From positions 434,001 through 498,000 of the forward strand of contig NZ_CAMLFE010000001.1 of the NCBI RefSeq assembly GCF_946479275.1: a stretch of DNA of 64,000 nucleotides. Direction: 5' to 3'. Every line of letters begins with the position of its first letter. The first letter of the stretch is position 1. The DNA comes from an uncultured Bartonella sp. (GTDB taxonomy: Bacteria; Pseudomonadota; Alphaproteobacteria; Rhizobiales; Rhizobiaceae). The position numbers and the translations under genes were made by a program. The notes under the pieces are model-generated. The model was not told the DNA's origin and did no database searches. It saw only the letters and a list, made by a program, of their open reading frames with translations. Positions 1-9,875 of the stretch are shown in pieces.

Positions 1-66
1 TGCAAACCGCTTTAAGGTGGTTTAGGCAAAAAGATTGAAAAATAATAATTCCCCGCCATGCGTTAG

Positions 67-579
67 ATGGAGATGTCATTGTTTCACACGATCCGCATTA
101 AAACCCGAGCTAAGCATGGGTTACTTATCGGTTTAATGGCTGCTACTGCAATTACAATGAGTGGCTGTAAGTCTCATGATTTACTTAAGACAAGCCAAAC
201 CTATAACGAAGGCTATGTACTCGACGAGTCGGCACTTGCTTCCGTGCCAGTTGGCTCAAGTCGCGATCAGGTTTTACTCGCTCTTGGTTCGCCATCTATG
301 ACCGCGATGTATGACAACGAGGTTTTTTATTATATTTCGCAAACGCGTTATCGCGGTGCGCAGTTCATGAAGCCCAAAATTGTTGATCGTAAAATACTTG
401 CTATCTATTTCAACAAGAACGGACAGGTCGAACGAATTGCAAATTACGGCTTGCAGGATGGAAAGGTCTTCGACAGCATTTCGCAGACGACACCAACGGG
501 TGGTCACGACCAATCATTCCTGTCGCAGCTCATCAAAGGCTCGAAAGGCGTGCCACAATTGCCACAAACGGGCAGGTAA
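67..579 (+). CDS. bamE: Outer membrane assembly lipoprotein BamE (SmpA/OmlA family)
   Basis: Small lipoprotein of the BAM complex that inserts beta-barrel proteins in the outer membrane; its partner BamA is encoded at 41843-44257. The 170-aa product has a basic N-terminus, a hydrophobic stretch (about residues 18-33) and a lipobox ending in Cys34 (MSGC), so it should be lipidated. The SmpA/OmlA fold follows: the segment SVPVGSSRDQVLLALGSPS is the usual family signature. The start is uncertain, since ATG at 67 and 73 are in frame and neither has a well-placed Shine-Dalgarno sequence. The gene converges on nusB, with a shared terminator between them. Confidence 0.9.
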   Translation: MEMSLFHTIRIKTRAKHGLLIGLMAATAITMSGCKSHDLLKTSQTYNEGYVLDESALASVPVGSSRDQVLLALGSPSMTAMYDNEVFYYISQTRYRGAQFMKPKIVDRKILAIYFNKNGQVERIANYGLQDGKVFDSISQTTPTGGHDQSFLSQLIKGSKGVPQLPQTGR

Positions 580-663
580 ATTTCCCGCCCAAGTAGCTGT
601 TTTAAATGAAAAAATAAGGCTTTTATTACAGTTACTGAAGGCAAGAAAACGTCAGACAAAAAT

Positions 664-695
664 AAAAGCTCTATCTTTCGATAGAGCTTTTTTTA
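664..695. terminator. Bidirectional intrinsic terminator between bamE and nusB
   Basis: A perfect 12-bp stem (664-675 with 680-691) closes a TTTC loop. It is flanked by an A-run on the left and a T-run on the right, so it can end transcription from both converging genes. Confidence 0.85.
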
Positions 696-727
696 AAATA
701 TTGAATGTAATTTCGTCTGTTGCAACT

Positions 728-1207
728 TTATTGGTTGCGCAATTCTTTTGCCATTTTATCAAGAACAGCATTGACCATCCGCGGCTCTTCACCTTCAAAA
801 AATGCTTTGGCAATATCCACATACTCGTTTATTGCAACTGCGATCGGTACGTCTTTACGATTTTTTATTTCCCAAGCTCCCGCCCGCAATATGGCACGCA
901 AAGTCGAGTCAATACGTGACAGTGGCCAATCGTCAGGCAAAAGCTGACGGATCATGGGATCAAGCAGCCGCTGTTCATTCACTACACCTGCTATAATTGC
1001 GCGGAACCATTGTGGATCGGCTTCAAGATATTGTTCGCCGTCGACTTCCTGTCCCAATCGATAAGTCTCGTATTCCGATGTTATTTCCAAAATTCCGGTT
1101 CCGGCAACGTCCATCTGATAGAGCGCCTGAACAGCAGCCAAGCGTGCCGCGCCACGTTTATTGGCACGGCGCGGCCCATTATGATTATTGGCAGAAGTAT
1201 TATTCAA
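728..1207 (-). CDS. nusB: Transcription antitermination factor NusB
   Basis: RNA-binding NusB partners NusE/S10 at boxA in ribosomal RNA antitermination complexes. The 159-aa product has the all-helical NusB fold, including the N-terminal [16 protein letters not shown] segment and the C-terminal [18 protein letters not shown] helix typical of the family. The first residues are Asn/Arg rich, as in other rhizobial NusB proteins. Its ATG overlaps the ribH stop by 4 bp (ATGA), so the two genes are probably co-transcribed and translationally coupled, a pairing common in proteobacteria. Confidence 0.96.
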   Translation of the reverse strand: MNNTSANNHNGPRRANKRGAARLAAVQALYQMDVAGTGILEITSEYETYRLGQEVDGEQYLEADPQWFRAIIAGVVNEQRLLDPMIRQLLPDDWPLSRIDSTLRAILRAGAWEIKNRKDVPIAVAINEYVDIAKAFFEGEEPRMVNAVLDKMAKELRNQ

Positions 1208-1659
1208 TGATTTGCTCCGAACTTGGCTTTTAGCGCTATCATGTGCAGCGCTGCCTCGGCAGCAAACCCACCTTTATTCTTTTTATCGGGCAGCGCGCGA
1301 GCCCAAGCCTGTTTCTCGTTTTCAACGGTTATAATACCATTGCCAATAGCCAGCCGCTTGCGCACGCTCAAATCGGCAATGCCGCGGCATGATTCGTTGG
1401 ACACAATCTCGAAATGGTATGTTTCACCCCTGATGACGCATCCCAGTGCGACATAGCCGTCGTATTTTCTTTCGCTTTTTTCAGCAAAGGCGATTGCAGC
1501 CGGAATTTCCAATGCTCCCGGAACAGTTACAACATCAAAATCTGCGTTTGCTGCTTTCAGCGTTTCTGTTGCACCTTTCAGCAAGGCGTTGGAAATTTCA
1601 TCATAAAAACGGGCTTCTACAATGAGTAAACGAGCCTTCTTCACATTTTTCTTTGTCAT
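1204..1659 (-). CDS. ribH: 6,7-dimethyl-8-ribityllumazine synthase
   Basis: Catalyses the penultimate riboflavin step, condensing 5-amino-6-ribitylaminouracil with dihydroxybutanone phosphate. The 151-aa product carries the conserved [10 protein letters not shown] segment and the [18 protein letters not shown] segment that contains the active-site histidine. It overlaps nusB by 4 bp. A 195-bp gap separates it from ribE. I looked for an FMN riboswitch in that gap and did not see its conserved core. Many rhizobia have two ribH copies; only one is visible here. Confidence 0.96.
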   Translation of the reverse strand: MTKKNVKKARLLIVEARFYDEISNALLKGATETLKAANADFDVVTVPGALEIPAAIAFAEKSERKYDGYVALGCVIRGETYHFEIVSNESCRGIADLSVRKRLAIGNGIITVENEKQAWARALPDKKNKGGFAAEAALHMIALKAKFGANH

Positions 1660-1854
1660 AATCTGATCCTATAACTCAATAATAGGGTTGGCACTCTATG
1701 TCCCTCAAAGTCCATCATAAAAATAATGGTTGAGCCAATATCATTCCCTTTAGAACAGTTTTCAAAAATACGAAAGCTGCTTTTCCTAAAATGATTTCAA
1801 TGGAACGTTATTTGAAGGCTTAAGATGCCGTAGTCAAAAAAAATTATTTTCAGG

Positions 1855-2463
1855 TTACCCGTTGAATTCGGAAAGGCGCGCCGCATAACGCGCAAGCTGA
1901 TCGATTTCGAGGTTGACACGATCGCCTCTCATACGTTCTCCCCAGGTTGTTACATTGAGCGTATGGCGAATAATCAACACGTCAAAGATATTGTCTCTGA
2001 CAGCATTGACGGTCAATGACGTCCCATCAAGTGCAACTGAGCCCTTACGCGCAATGAAAGGAGATAATTCTCGAGGTGCCTTGAGTTGAAAACGCCTGGC
2101 GTCTCCCTCGTCGGTTATGCCGGTTATTTCTGCCAAACCGTCTACATGACCGGACACAAGATGACCGCCCATTTCATCACCAAGTTTCAATGACCGTTCA
2201 AGATTGATATGACGGCCGACTTTCCAGTTTGAAATATTGGTGAGCCTTAATGCCTCTTCCCAAGCTTCAACTGAGAACCACTGCATATTTTTTGCATTTT
2301 CAGATTTTTCTACGACGGTCAAACATATACCGGAACAAGCGATAGAAGCGCCGATATCAATCGAACTTATATCGTAATGGTTCGCGATTGTTATCCGCAA
2401 ACCTTCATTGAGTGGTTCAATCTCGGCTATTCTTCCTATATCTGTCACGATGCCGGTAAACAT
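1855..2463 (-). CDS. ribE: Riboflavin synthase, alpha subunit
   Basis: Dismutates two lumazine molecules into riboflavin and the pyrimidine returned to RibH. The 202-aa protein has two tandem lumazine-binding barrels; the canonical N-terminus [10 protein letters not shown] fixes the start at 2463 rather than the in-frame ATG six codons upstream. The second repeat begins near KLGDEMGGHLVSGHVDG. It overlaps the end of ribD by 19 bp, so it belongs to the nrdR-ribD-ribE run. Also called ribC in some species. Confidence 0.95.
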   Translation of the reverse strand: MFTGIVTDIGRIAEIEPLNEGLRITIANHYDISSIDIGASIACSGICLTVVEKSENAKNMQWFSVEAWEEALRLTNISNWKVGRHINLERSLKLGDEMGGHLVSGHVDGLAEITGITDEGDARRFQLKAPRELSPFIARKGSVALDGTSLTVNAVRDNIFDVLIIRHTLNVTTWGERMRGDRVNLEIDQLARYAARLSEFNG

Positions 2464-3560
2464 TGAGGACGGTATCTCCATTCGTTATATATATCTTCGC
2501 CAAATCTGGCCTCATTGACCTTGTCAAATTGACCGAGATATTTTTCAAAATCCGGTGCGGGAATTGTATTCTTGCCTAATTCGACTGTTGACCGGAAAAG
2601 GACAATTTTGTCAACATTCTGCTTATCTAGAAAAGTACACGCAAGTCGAGTGCCCCCCTCAATCAGAACGCTTGAAATATGGTTATCGAACAAGACCGCA
2701 AGAATATCTTTCGGCTCTATCAAGCCGTTGCTATCATCAAGCATAAAGATATTTACGCCCTTTTTTTCAAACGCAGCTATTTTTGTTTGATCAGAATTTT
2801 TGCCGACAATCACCCAAGTTGGCAAGAGCTTTGCTGTTTTGACCAATTGAGAGTTGACGTCGATTGCGAACCTCCGATCAACAACCACACGTACCGGAGA
2901 ACGTTTTTCCAATCCTGGCAATCGGCAATTAAGTTCCGGATCATCCGTTATAACCGTATTGCTTCCAACCATAATGGCGTCGTTTTCCGCGCGCATCATA
3001 TGACTGACAGAATGCGATATGACATTGCTGATCGACACGTTCCGTTTGCCTAAAAGCCCGATACCGCCATCTGCAGAGATTGCCATTTTTAGTGTTACTT
3101 CGGGACGGGAAAGTTTCCTGTTTGTCAAATAAGCGCTTAATCCCTCAAAGGCAACGTCAGCCAATAATCCTGTTTCGACAACAATGCCGGCATCCTCCAA
3201 CATTTTGATGCCGCGTCCGGAAACTCTTTTATCAGGATCACAAAGTGAAATGACAACGCGTTTGACGCCGGCGTTTATCAGTGCACTTGCACATGGCGGA
3301 GTTTTCCCATAATGCGAACAGGGCTCGAGTGTCACATAGACTGTGCTGCCATGTGCATTCTCGCCCGCCATTTGTAATGCTTGCGTTTCTGCATGTGGCC
3401 GGCCGCCAATTGCAGTCACCCCGTGACCTATGATCGTTGTACCATCACAATTCACGATAAGTGCACCGACAGAAGGATTTTCGGCAGTTTGACCAATATG
3501 CCGACGAGCCAGACGAATGGCCGCGGCCATAAAGCGACGGTCGGTATCGCCGTCAGCCAT
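2445..3560 (-). CDS. ribD: Bifunctional riboflavin deaminase/reductase RibD
   Basis: Performs two early riboflavin steps: hydrolytic deamination of the pyrimidine and NADPH reduction of its ribose. The 371-aa product has an N-terminal cytidine-deaminase-like domain with zinc ligands His56, Cys81 and Cys90 and catalytic Glu58 (HAE, then [11 protein letters not shown]). The C-terminal reductase domain starts near [15 protein letters not shown]. Start 3560 ([10 protein letters not shown]) is chosen because it gives an 8-bp overlap with the nrdR end and matches the family N-terminus; a longer in-frame start lies at 3605. Confidence 0.95.
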   Translation of the reverse strand: MADGDTDRRFMAAAIRLARRHIGQTAENPSVGALIVNCDGTTIIGHGVTAIGGRPHAETQALQMAGENAHGSTVYVTLEPCSHYGKTPPCASALINAGVKRVVISLCDPDKRVSGRGIKMLEDAGIVVETGLLADVAFEGLSAYLTNRKLSRPEVTLKMAISADGGIGLLGKRNVSISNVISHSVSHMMRAENDAIMVGSNTVITDDPELNCRLPGLEKRSPVRVVVDRRFAIDVNSQLVKTAKLLPTWVIVGKNSDQTKIAAFEKKGVNIFMLDDSNGLIEPKDILAVLFDNHISSVLIEGGTRLACTFLDKQNVDKIVLFRSTVELGKNTIPAPDFEKYLGQFDKVNEARFGEDIYNEWRYRPQCLPAS

Positions 3561-4035
3561 TATTGGTGCTTTCTTTTTCGCCACTACGATCTGACAACTC
3601 GTCAATTACATCGTGAAAATCACTGGCATTGCGAAAATTGCGATAGACGGACGCAAAGCGGATATAGGCAATGTCATCAATACCTTTCAATGCTTCCATG
3701 ACGAGGCGCCCTATCTCTTCGGATGGTATCTCGGGCTCGCCCGAACTCTCAAGCTGCCGGACAATACCGGATATTGCCCGTTCGACGCGCTCGGGGTCGA
3801 CATTTCTTTTACGCAACGCCACTTCAACCGAGCGCATCAACTTGTCGCGGTCAAAGGGGACATGACGTCCGCTTTTCTTTGTAACCATTAACTCACGCAA
3901 CTGGACACGTTCAAAAGTAGTAAACCGCCCGCCGCATACGGGACATATGCGGCGGCGACGGATGACCGAACCATCTTCGGCCGGACGCGAGTCCTTTACC
4001 TGAGTATCTTCAGATTGACAGTAAGGACACCGCAT
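3553..4035 (-). CDS. nrdR: Transcriptional repressor NrdR
   Basis: ATP/dATP-sensing repressor of ribonucleotide reductase genes. The 160-aa product has an N-terminal zinc ribbon with Cys3, Cys6, Cys31 and Cys34 (CPYC and CPVC) and an ATP-cone domain over roughly residues 49-139. The family acts by binding paired NrdR boxes, and two such boxes are visible before nrdJ at 16246-16294, so the likely target lies in this window. The nrdR-ribD overlap ties the regulator to riboflavin genes, an arrangement common in alphaproteobacteria. glyA lies 20 bp upstream in the same orientation. Confidence 0.97.
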   Translation of the reverse strand: MRCPYCQSEDTQVKDSRPAEDGSVIRRRRICPVCGGRFTTFERVQLRELMVTKKSGRHVPFDRDKLMRSVEVALRKRNVDPERVERAISGIVRQLESSGEPEIPSEEIGRLVMEALKGIDDIAYIRFASVYRNFRNASDFHDVIDELSDRSGEKESTNNG

Positions 4036-4055
4036 TTTTCACTCCGTTCAAATAA

Positions 4056-5363
4056 TCAGCCAAGATAAGGATATAACGGGAAACGTTCAGTCAATGCTTG
4101 AACCTTTTCACGCACATGTGCCTCTACTGCGGCATTCCCCTCATCTGAATTTGCGGCTTTCAAACCATCAAGAACTTCCGAAATCAATTCTCCGATTTCA
4201 TCAAATTCCTTCTCGCCAAAACCGCGTGTTGTTCCAGCCGGTGTACCAAGTCTTACACCCGATGTAATAAACGGTTTTTCCGGATCAAACGGAATGCCAT
4301 TTTTATTACATGTGATATGAGCCCTGCTCAAAGCACTTTCAGCGCGTTTTCCTGTCGCATTTTTGGGGCGCAAATCAACCAGCATCAAGTGATTATCTGT
4401 GCCGCCGGAAACAATATCAAGACCATTCTTAATCAAACGGGCCGACAATGTTTTTGCATTGGCAACTACATTTTTAGCATAAGTCTTGAACGACGGGCGC
4501 AAAGCTTCGCCGAATGCGACAGCTTTTGCAGCAATAACATGCATAAGTGGCCCGCCTTGTATACCGGGGAAGACAGCCGAATTGATCTTTTTTGCGATGG
4601 CCTCGTCATTCGTCAGAATCATACCACCACGCGGACCGCGCAATGATTTATGGGTCGTCGAAGTGACGACATGGGCATAAGGAACTGGCGATGGATGGAC
4701 ACCTCCCGCAACGAGACCTGCAATGTGGGCCATATCGACCATCAGATAAGCACCAACTTCATCGGCAATCTCGCGAAACCGCTTCCAATCCCAAAAGCGA
4801 GAATAGGCAGTGCCACCGGCAAGAATAAGTTTGGGTTTGTTTTCACGAGCGATACGGGCGACTTCGTCCATATCTATTCTTTGGTCATCTCTGCGCACAC
4901 CATAAGAGACGACGTGAAACCACTTACCGGACATATTGACCGGTGAGCCATGGGTGAGATGCCCGCCAGAATTGAGATCAAGCCCCATAAAAGTATCACC
5001 CGGTTTCAACAGCGCGAAAAATACTGCCTGATTCATCTGGCTACCCGAGTTCGGCTGGACATTTGCAAATGCAGCACCGAACAATTTCTTTGCACGCTCG
5101 ATTGCCAAATTCTCGACAACGTCAACATATTGGCAACCGCCATAATAGCGTTTACCCGGATAACCTTCGGCATATTTATTGGTAAGAACCGATCCTTGTG
5201 CTTCAAGGACAGCCCGCGATACAATATTTTCCGATGCAATCAATTCAATTTCATTACGCTGACGGGAAAGCTCGCCGCGGATAGCATCAAAAACTTCAGA
5301 ATCACTTGTTTTAAGATCGTCGTTAAAAAAACGCTTTTGCGTCGCATCCAGTTGGTCACTCAT
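4056..5363 (-). CDS. glyA: Serine hydroxymethyltransferase
   Basis: PLP enzyme interconverting serine and glycine while charging tetrahydrofolate with a one-carbon unit. The 435-aa product has the full family length, the [15 protein letters not shown] motif holding the Schiff-base lysine, and the [18 protein letters not shown] segment near the N-terminus. It is the first gene of a minus-strand run glyA-nrdR-ribD-ribE. The one-carbon product would feed the thyA/folA cycle encoded at 26780-28080. Confidence 0.97.
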   Translation of the reverse strand: MSDQLDATQKRFFNDDLKTSDSEVFDAIRGELSRQRNEIELIASENIVSRAVLEAQGSVLTNKYAEGYPGKRYYGGCQYVDVVENLAIERAKKLFGAAFANVQPNSGSQMNQAVFFALLKPGDTFMGLDLNSGGHLTHGSPVNMSGKWFHVVSYGVRRDDQRIDMDEVARIARENKPKLILAGGTAYSRFWDWKRFREIADEVGAYLMVDMAHIAGLVAGGVHPSPVPYAHVVTSTTHKSLRGPRGGMILTNDEAIAKKINSAVFPGIQGGPLMHVIAAKAVAFGEALRPSFKTYAKNVVANAKTLSARLIKNGLDIVSGGTDNHLMLVDLRPKNATGKRAESALSRAHITCNKNGIPFDPEKPFITSGVRLGTPAGTTRGFGEKEFDEIGELISEVLDGLKAANSDEGNAAVEAHVREKVQALTERFPLYPYLG

Positions 5364-5723
5364 GGGAAAAAAGATCCTATCAAAGAAAAAATAGCCGCTT
5401 GTTGATTATCACAGCGTTGCGATATGTTAAACGCTTTCAATAGAATAGCCAACAACTCAGAAAAAATCTTCAGGAAAAAACTGGTTTTAACCAATTTAAA
5501 TTTACCAATGAAACGAACTTAGTCTGAAAAAACTGTGATCCTTCTCCATTGCGTTGTTTCATTACGTTTTGTGACATCATAAAAAGAACTTTATTTTTTA
5601 TCTGATGTCATGCAGAATATTGCTTCCCTTTTCGAATAAATTGCCTCCTCTTCCTGGCTTTTTCACGACGAAAAGTAATCAATTTTTTGACAAAATTTAA
5701 GTTGCAGCAATAGGCATAAAGCA
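5364..5723. other. Non-coding gap between divergent glyA and argC
   Basis: This 360-bp AT-rich stretch should hold both promoters. An 8-bp inverted repeat, TGACATCA at 5572-5579 with TGATGTCA at 5603-5610, extends inward by A/T pairs to form a hairpin or an operator-like dyad. No riboswitch or tRNA was recognised. Confidence 0.5.
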
Positions 5724-6668
5724 ATGCGGACAAAAGTCTTTATTGATGGAGAACACGGCACAACCGGTTTACAGATCAGAAAACGTCTGGCATCGCGAAA
5801 CGATCTCGAAATTCTTTCGATTTCCGCGGACGACCGCCACAATGAGACCGCCCGTCTTGAACGATTGAATGCTGCCGATATTGCAATTTTATGTTTGCCG
5901 GATGATGCTGCAATCGAAACGGTGAAAAGCGTCGCCAATAATAAAAAACTCAGAATTATTGACAGTTCAACTGCTCACCGCATTTCTCCTCAATGGATCT
6001 ATGGATTTGCCGAATTGACGAAAGGTCAGTCGGAGCGGATAGAAGCCGCACAATTCGTTGCTAATCCCGGTTGTTACCCGACGGGAGCTTTAAGTATTAT
6101 CAGGCCGTTGCGTGAAGCGGGTATTATGGCGGAAGACTTTCCTGTTTCGATCAATGCAGTGTCGGGCTACACTGGCGGCGGCAAAAAGATGATTGGGCAA
6201 ATGGAAGATCAATCTCGTGAAGACCGTATTACTGCCAACTATTTCATCTATGGTCTGAACCTCAGGCACAAACATGTCCCCGAAATTCGCGTTCATGGGA
6301 AACTGGCGCAATCACCGATTTTCATGCCAAGCGTCGGTCGATTTCCCCAAGGCATGATTGTGAACATTCCACTGCATAATACATTGCTCACGAAAACTGT
6401 TTCACTCGCTGACTTGCGTTCTATTTTCAACGCTCATTATCACGAAAGCAAATTCGTAAAAGTTGCAAGTGAAGAAGAAAATAGCCGTTTGGCAAGGCTT
6501 GATGCGGAACTCCTCGCCAATACAGATGAATTGAAGATATTCGTATTTGGTGACGAAAAAAATGGCATCTTCAATATTAGTGCTGTTCTTGATAACTTGG
6601 GTAAAGGTGCATCTGGCGCGGCCGTTCAAAATCTTGATCTGATGATCGGCGACCACCGTAAAGATTGA
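5724..6668 (+). CDS. argC: N-acetyl-gamma-glutamyl-phosphate reductase
   Basis: Third step of arginine biosynthesis: NADPH reduction of N-acetylglutamyl phosphate to the semialdehyde. At 314 aa it is the short (type 2) ArgC found in many alphaproteobacteria. It has the N-terminal nucleotide-binding segment DGEHGTTGLQ and the active-site Cys117 in NPGCYPTGA. It stands alone, divergent from glyA and convergent with ctaA. An intact argC argues that the organism makes its own arginine. Confidence 0.95.
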   Translation: MRTKVFIDGEHGTTGLQIRKRLASRNDLEILSISADDRHNETARLERLNAADIAILCLPDDAAIETVKSVANNKKLRIIDSSTAHRISPQWIYGFAELTKGQSERIEAAQFVANPGCYPTGALSIIRPLREAGIMAEDFPVSINAVSGYTGGGKKMIGQMEDQSREDRITANYFIYGLNLRHKHVPEIRVHGKLAQSPIFMPSVGRFPQGMIVNIPLHNTLLTKTVSLADLRSIFNAHYHESKFVKVASEEENSRLARLDAELLANTDELKIFVFGDEKNGIFNISAVLDNLGKGASGAAVQNLDLMIGDHRKD

Positions 6669-6693
6669 AAAAACTGGCAATAACATGAGGAAA

Positions 6694-6726
6694 GACCGGT
6701 CAGATCACTGAACGGTCCGATTTTTC
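6694..6726 (+). terminator. Intrinsic terminator after argC
   Basis: Two stacked inverted repeats (GACCG 6694-6698 with CGGTC 6713-6717, and TCAG with CTGA inside) are followed by a short T-run. It sits between convergent argC and ctaA. Confidence 0.7.
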
Positions 6727-6754
6727 TCACGTATTTGCTATTATTAACAGGTTG

Positions 6755-7858
6755 TCAATTCTCTTCTGAAAGCTTTTGTGTTGCTTTTTCAACGGGATAG
6801 GCACCTTTTGTGGCGCGCCAATGCGCAACTGCAAAAACCAGAACCAAAAGTGCTACACCCTGATGTATCAATCCCCAGCTTATCGGTGCTTCAAGCAACA
6901 GTGTGATAATGCCGAAGATTGCCTGCACAACGATTGCCAAGAGTAAAAGCATTGCACGCCTTGCATGAGTTGTTCCGGAAGCGAGCTTTTCAACTTTGAG
7001 AGCGTGGACAAGTGCTGCCAGCAATAAAAGATAGGCAAAACAACGGTGAACAAATTGCACAGTGAGACGGTTTTCGAAAAAGTTACGCCATGTGGGCTGA
7101 TCGGCAAGCAAACCTTCCGGAACCAGCTGTCCATCCATCAATGGCCATGTGTTATAGACTTTGCCAGCGTGTAAACCTGCAACGAGAGCACCAAGGTAAA
7201 TCTGTACCAGCACCATCAAAACAAGCCAACCGGCAAACTTCTGGATGCTTCGATTGGCTGGTTTGTCACTGTAATCGGCAAGTCCTCTTGAAACATAGGT
7301 AACAAAAATCACCACGATACACGCAGTAACAAGGTGAATTGCCAAGCGATACTGGCTCACACTTGTCAAATCGCTAGCCCCTAGTCCCGAGGCAACCATC
7401 CACCAACCGATCGCCCCCTGAATAGCGATAATGACGGGGACGGCAATAAGCTGGGGAAGGAATGTTTTTTCTATCCGCTTTGTTGCCCAGAACCAGATAA
7501 GACCGAATAATGCGATGATACCGACGAGACGCGCCAATAGACGATGCGCCCATTCCCACCAGAATATTCCTTTGAATTGAGAAAGGGTCATTCCCTGATT
7601 GACCACTTTATATTGGGCAATCTGCTGGTATTTTTCGAATTCATCCTGCCATTCGGCTTCTCCGATTGGCGGAATGACACCATGCACGGGTTTCCATTCA
7701 GTAATTGACAGACCCGAGCCGGTCAAACGTGTAGCACCTCCGACAATGACAATAGCCAAACACAGAATGAGAACAGCATAAAGCCAAATCTGTATCATCT
7801 TGCGATTGCGCGCCTGTCTGGCATTAGGCACGGTTTCATCAATTGCAGTCATTGTCAT
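6755..7858 (-). CDS. ctaA: Heme A synthase (COX15/CtaA)
   Basis: Membrane enzyme oxidising the C8 methyl of heme O to make heme A for cytochrome aa3 oxidase. The 367-aa product has about eight membrane segments and the alphaproteobacterial (type 2) layout. Conserved segments include [18 protein letters not shown] near the N-terminus, a [11 protein letters not shown] heme-ligand histidine and a later [10 protein letters not shown] histidine. No other cytochrome oxidase assembly gene lies next to it. Confidence 0.95.
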   Translation of the reverse strand: MTMTAIDETVPNARQARNRKMIQIWLYAVLILCLAIVIVGGATRLTGSGLSITEWKPVHGVIPPIGEAEWQDEFEKYQQIAQYKVVNQGMTLSQFKGIFWWEWAHRLLARLVGIIALFGLIWFWATKRIEKTFLPQLIAVPVIIAIQGAIGWWMVASGLGASDLTSVSQYRLAIHLVTACIVVIFVTYVSRGLADYSDKPANRSIQKFAGWLVLMVLVQIYLGALVAGLHAGKVYNTWPLMDGQLVPEGLLADQPTWRNFFENRLTVQFVHRCFAYLLLLAALVHALKVEKLASGTTHARRAMLLLLAIVVQAIFGIITLLLEAPISWGLIHQGVALLVLVFAVAHWRATKGAYPVEKATQKLSEEN

Positions 7859-7982
7859 AACGAGAAGCTTTCACTTTACAATATGTGCCGGCATTTTCCG
7901 GTTCTTTTTTCTATTGGTGCAGCAATGTTTCCAAGAAAACAAGGGTGTTGACCGCGACAAGCCGTCGCGTCTTCCGTCTTTA

Positions 7983-9758
7983 TCAACTATCAATAAGCGT
8001 GAAAACCGGCAGAACGGAATATTCGGAAAATAAATTGCTCCAGTTTTCTTGATCTTTTATTTCATCCGAAGAAACAACAAGGCAATCACTCTGCCCGAAT
8101 AGCTCTTCCACACCGAATTCCGGAACTTCCGACATTGCAATCAGAATGAAGGAATATTTCTCCTTCAAGCCTTTCAACATAGTCGGAATATCACTTGCAA
8201 AGTCCTTGGCCCGAAGCATACTTGCAATGCCCTGAGGCAGAATATCGACGCCTGTGTCATAATCGTTGTAGATCACGTCCGAAACATCCGCGTCACCCGT
8301 TAACACATCGGTGAAACCACGGTGTGGGCCAATCAGGTTCCCGATTTCATTGGTTGAAACATCGACGAGCAGAATGGATGCGGCGTTTTTCTTTAACCCC
8401 ATTGATAGACGTGCAGCTGATTGTGCCGCATCATCACCGACGATAGAAACAATTTGCGCATCGATCTCGAGTAAACGTTCCACTAATTCTTGTGGTTCAA
8501 GATGGTTATATTCGGGTGATTGATCCTGTTTGGTCGAAATTGGTATATTTTTTTCCAACACCTCGGGATTTTCTTGTGTTGTTCTGTTATGAACCGCAAT
8601 CTTTGCTCGTTTTCTGACGAATAGCATGATGATCGACAGGAGCAAAAAGACCAGAATTGTGAACACGGATATCGGCATCGCGAAACGGCTAAAAAATGCT
8701 AGTTTCTCGATTCTGATCGGACTACTGTTAACGACAAGAGCCTGCCCGCTCATTAGTCCTGAAGCCTCTATAGTTTTGTCGTAATCATCCCAGATCGACT
8801 TCAGCTGTTTTTCAAACTTCTCGAAAATCTTATGATCGGGTTTTAAACCCGCTTCGCCTGCCGACTTCAATTCACCGCGCAAACTGCTTTCAATTCTGGT
8901 TGCAAGTTCCGCTTCGGTGTAAAGCCGTTTGACTGCCAAATTTATGTTATTATCAAGTTCATCCTTCAGTTCACTCTGTTCAGCCTTCATTGCTTTGATC
9001 TGTGGGTGTGCACTACCCAACCGGTTTTCCATATGGGCTATGTCTGTGTTCAATTTGTTCAATTCGCTGGTCGTCCGTAAAACGGCAGGATCATTCGCGA
9101 TAAATTCGAGCTCAAGTGGTGATTGGTTGTATCTTTTCAAGTCATTCAAAACTTCGATTGATGCAGTCAAACTGATGCGATTATTTATTGCATTTAAAAG
9201 CGAAGCATAAAGTTCGGAATTTGCTTCCTGCCGGTTTGAACTTTTGAATGATTGATCGAAATCTGCAAAAGCTGATTTGAGAAGATTATTCCTCTTCTCG
9301 CGAATTGCAGCAATTCGGTTTTGTGTTTTATCCGGAAAAGCTTTTAACAAGTCATTCCGAAAACTATCAAAATATCTTTGTAAAACCGATTGTGTATAAG
9401 TCGGATTTTTATCAGAAAAGCTTAACTCAATGTGATCAAAGCACTCTTTTACAGAAAATGAATGACCAAATAATTCGAATTTTGTATCGTTACGTTTTCC
9501 GCCTGTCGGATCATCTTTTGGCTGAGCAGCAGAACGGGATAACAATAAGGATGTGATTTTATTCCGGGTGCTGTCGTCTATCGCGGTTCCATCTGCCTTG
9601 TGGACTGAAAATTCCACTGTTGCGACGTAAACCTCCGGTTTCAAGAGACAATAGGCGACGGACAGAACAAAACAAAGCGCCGTAGCCAGCAAAATCAAAA
9701 TAATATTTTGCTGCTTCAAACACTTGAATTTTTCGTCCGATACGGCTTCTCTTGTCAT
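7983..9758 (-). CDS. Wzz/GumC-type polysaccharide chain-length protein with degenerate BY-kinase domain
   Basis: Probably an inner-membrane polysaccharide co-polymerase. Of 591 residues, membrane segments lie near 19-38 and 358-380, enclosing a long periplasmic coiled-coil region, as in Wzz/ExoP proteins. The cytoplasmic C-terminus (about 435-591) aligns by eye with bacterial tyrosine kinases: SIVGDDAAQSAARLSMGL, then SILLVDVST, then a GFTDVLTG segment. The first lacks the GxGKS/T P-loop, so ATP binding and kinase activity are unlikely. No tyrosine cluster is present at the C-terminus. No glycosyltransferase or flippase genes neighbour it, so its polysaccharide is unknown. Confidence 0.75.
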   Translation of the reverse strand: MTREAVSDEKFKCLKQQNIILILLATALCFVLSVAYCLLKPEVYVATVEFSVHKADGTAIDDSTRNKITSLLLSRSAAQPKDDPTGGKRNDTKFELFGHSFSVKECFDHIELSFSDKNPTYTQSVLQRYFDSFRNDLLKAFPDKTQNRIAAIREKRNNLLKSAFADFDQSFKSSNRQEANSELYASLLNAINNRISLTASIEVLNDLKRYNQSPLELEFIANDPAVLRTTSELNKLNTDIAHMENRLGSAHPQIKAMKAEQSELKDELDNNINLAVKRLYTEAELATRIESSLRGELKSAGEAGLKPDHKIFEKFEKQLKSIWDDYDKTIEASGLMSGQALVVNSSPIRIEKLAFFSRFAMPISVFTILVFLLLSIIMLFVRKRAKIAVHNRTTQENPEVLEKNIPISTKQDQSPEYNHLEPQELVERLLEIDAQIVSIVGDDAAQSAARLSMGLKKNAASILLVDVSTNEIGNLIGPHRGFTDVLTGDADVSDVIYNDYDTGVDILPQGIASMLRAKDFASDIPTMLKGLKEKYSFILIAMSEVPEFGVEELFGQSDCLVVSSDEIKDQENWSNLFSEYSVLPVFTLIDS

Positions 9759-9835
9759 TCCCGTTCAACTGGTAAAAGAGCTATGATTATCCAGATAGAA
9801 CAGAAGGAGTAACTATCCCCTTAAAGAATCAAAAT

Positions 9836-9861
9836 AAAACCGCCTAAAAGGCGGTTTTTTA
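9836..9861. terminator. Intrinsic terminator downstream of the L,D-transpeptidase
   Basis: AAAACCGCC and GGCGGTTTT form a strong stem around a TAAAA loop with A/T runs on both sides. It ends the minus-strand L,D-transpeptidase gene before the polysaccharide gene starts. Confidence 0.8.
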
Positions 9862-9875
9862 TCAAAACAATTCCA

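Noticed and set aside
380-919. 179-codon plus-strand frame overlapping bamE and nusB
   Set aside because: It crosses the bidirectional terminator and is antisense to nusB; composition is not protein-like.
1660-1854. FMN riboswitch upstream of ribH
   Set aside because: The AGGGTC-type conserved core is absent on the minus strand of this gap.
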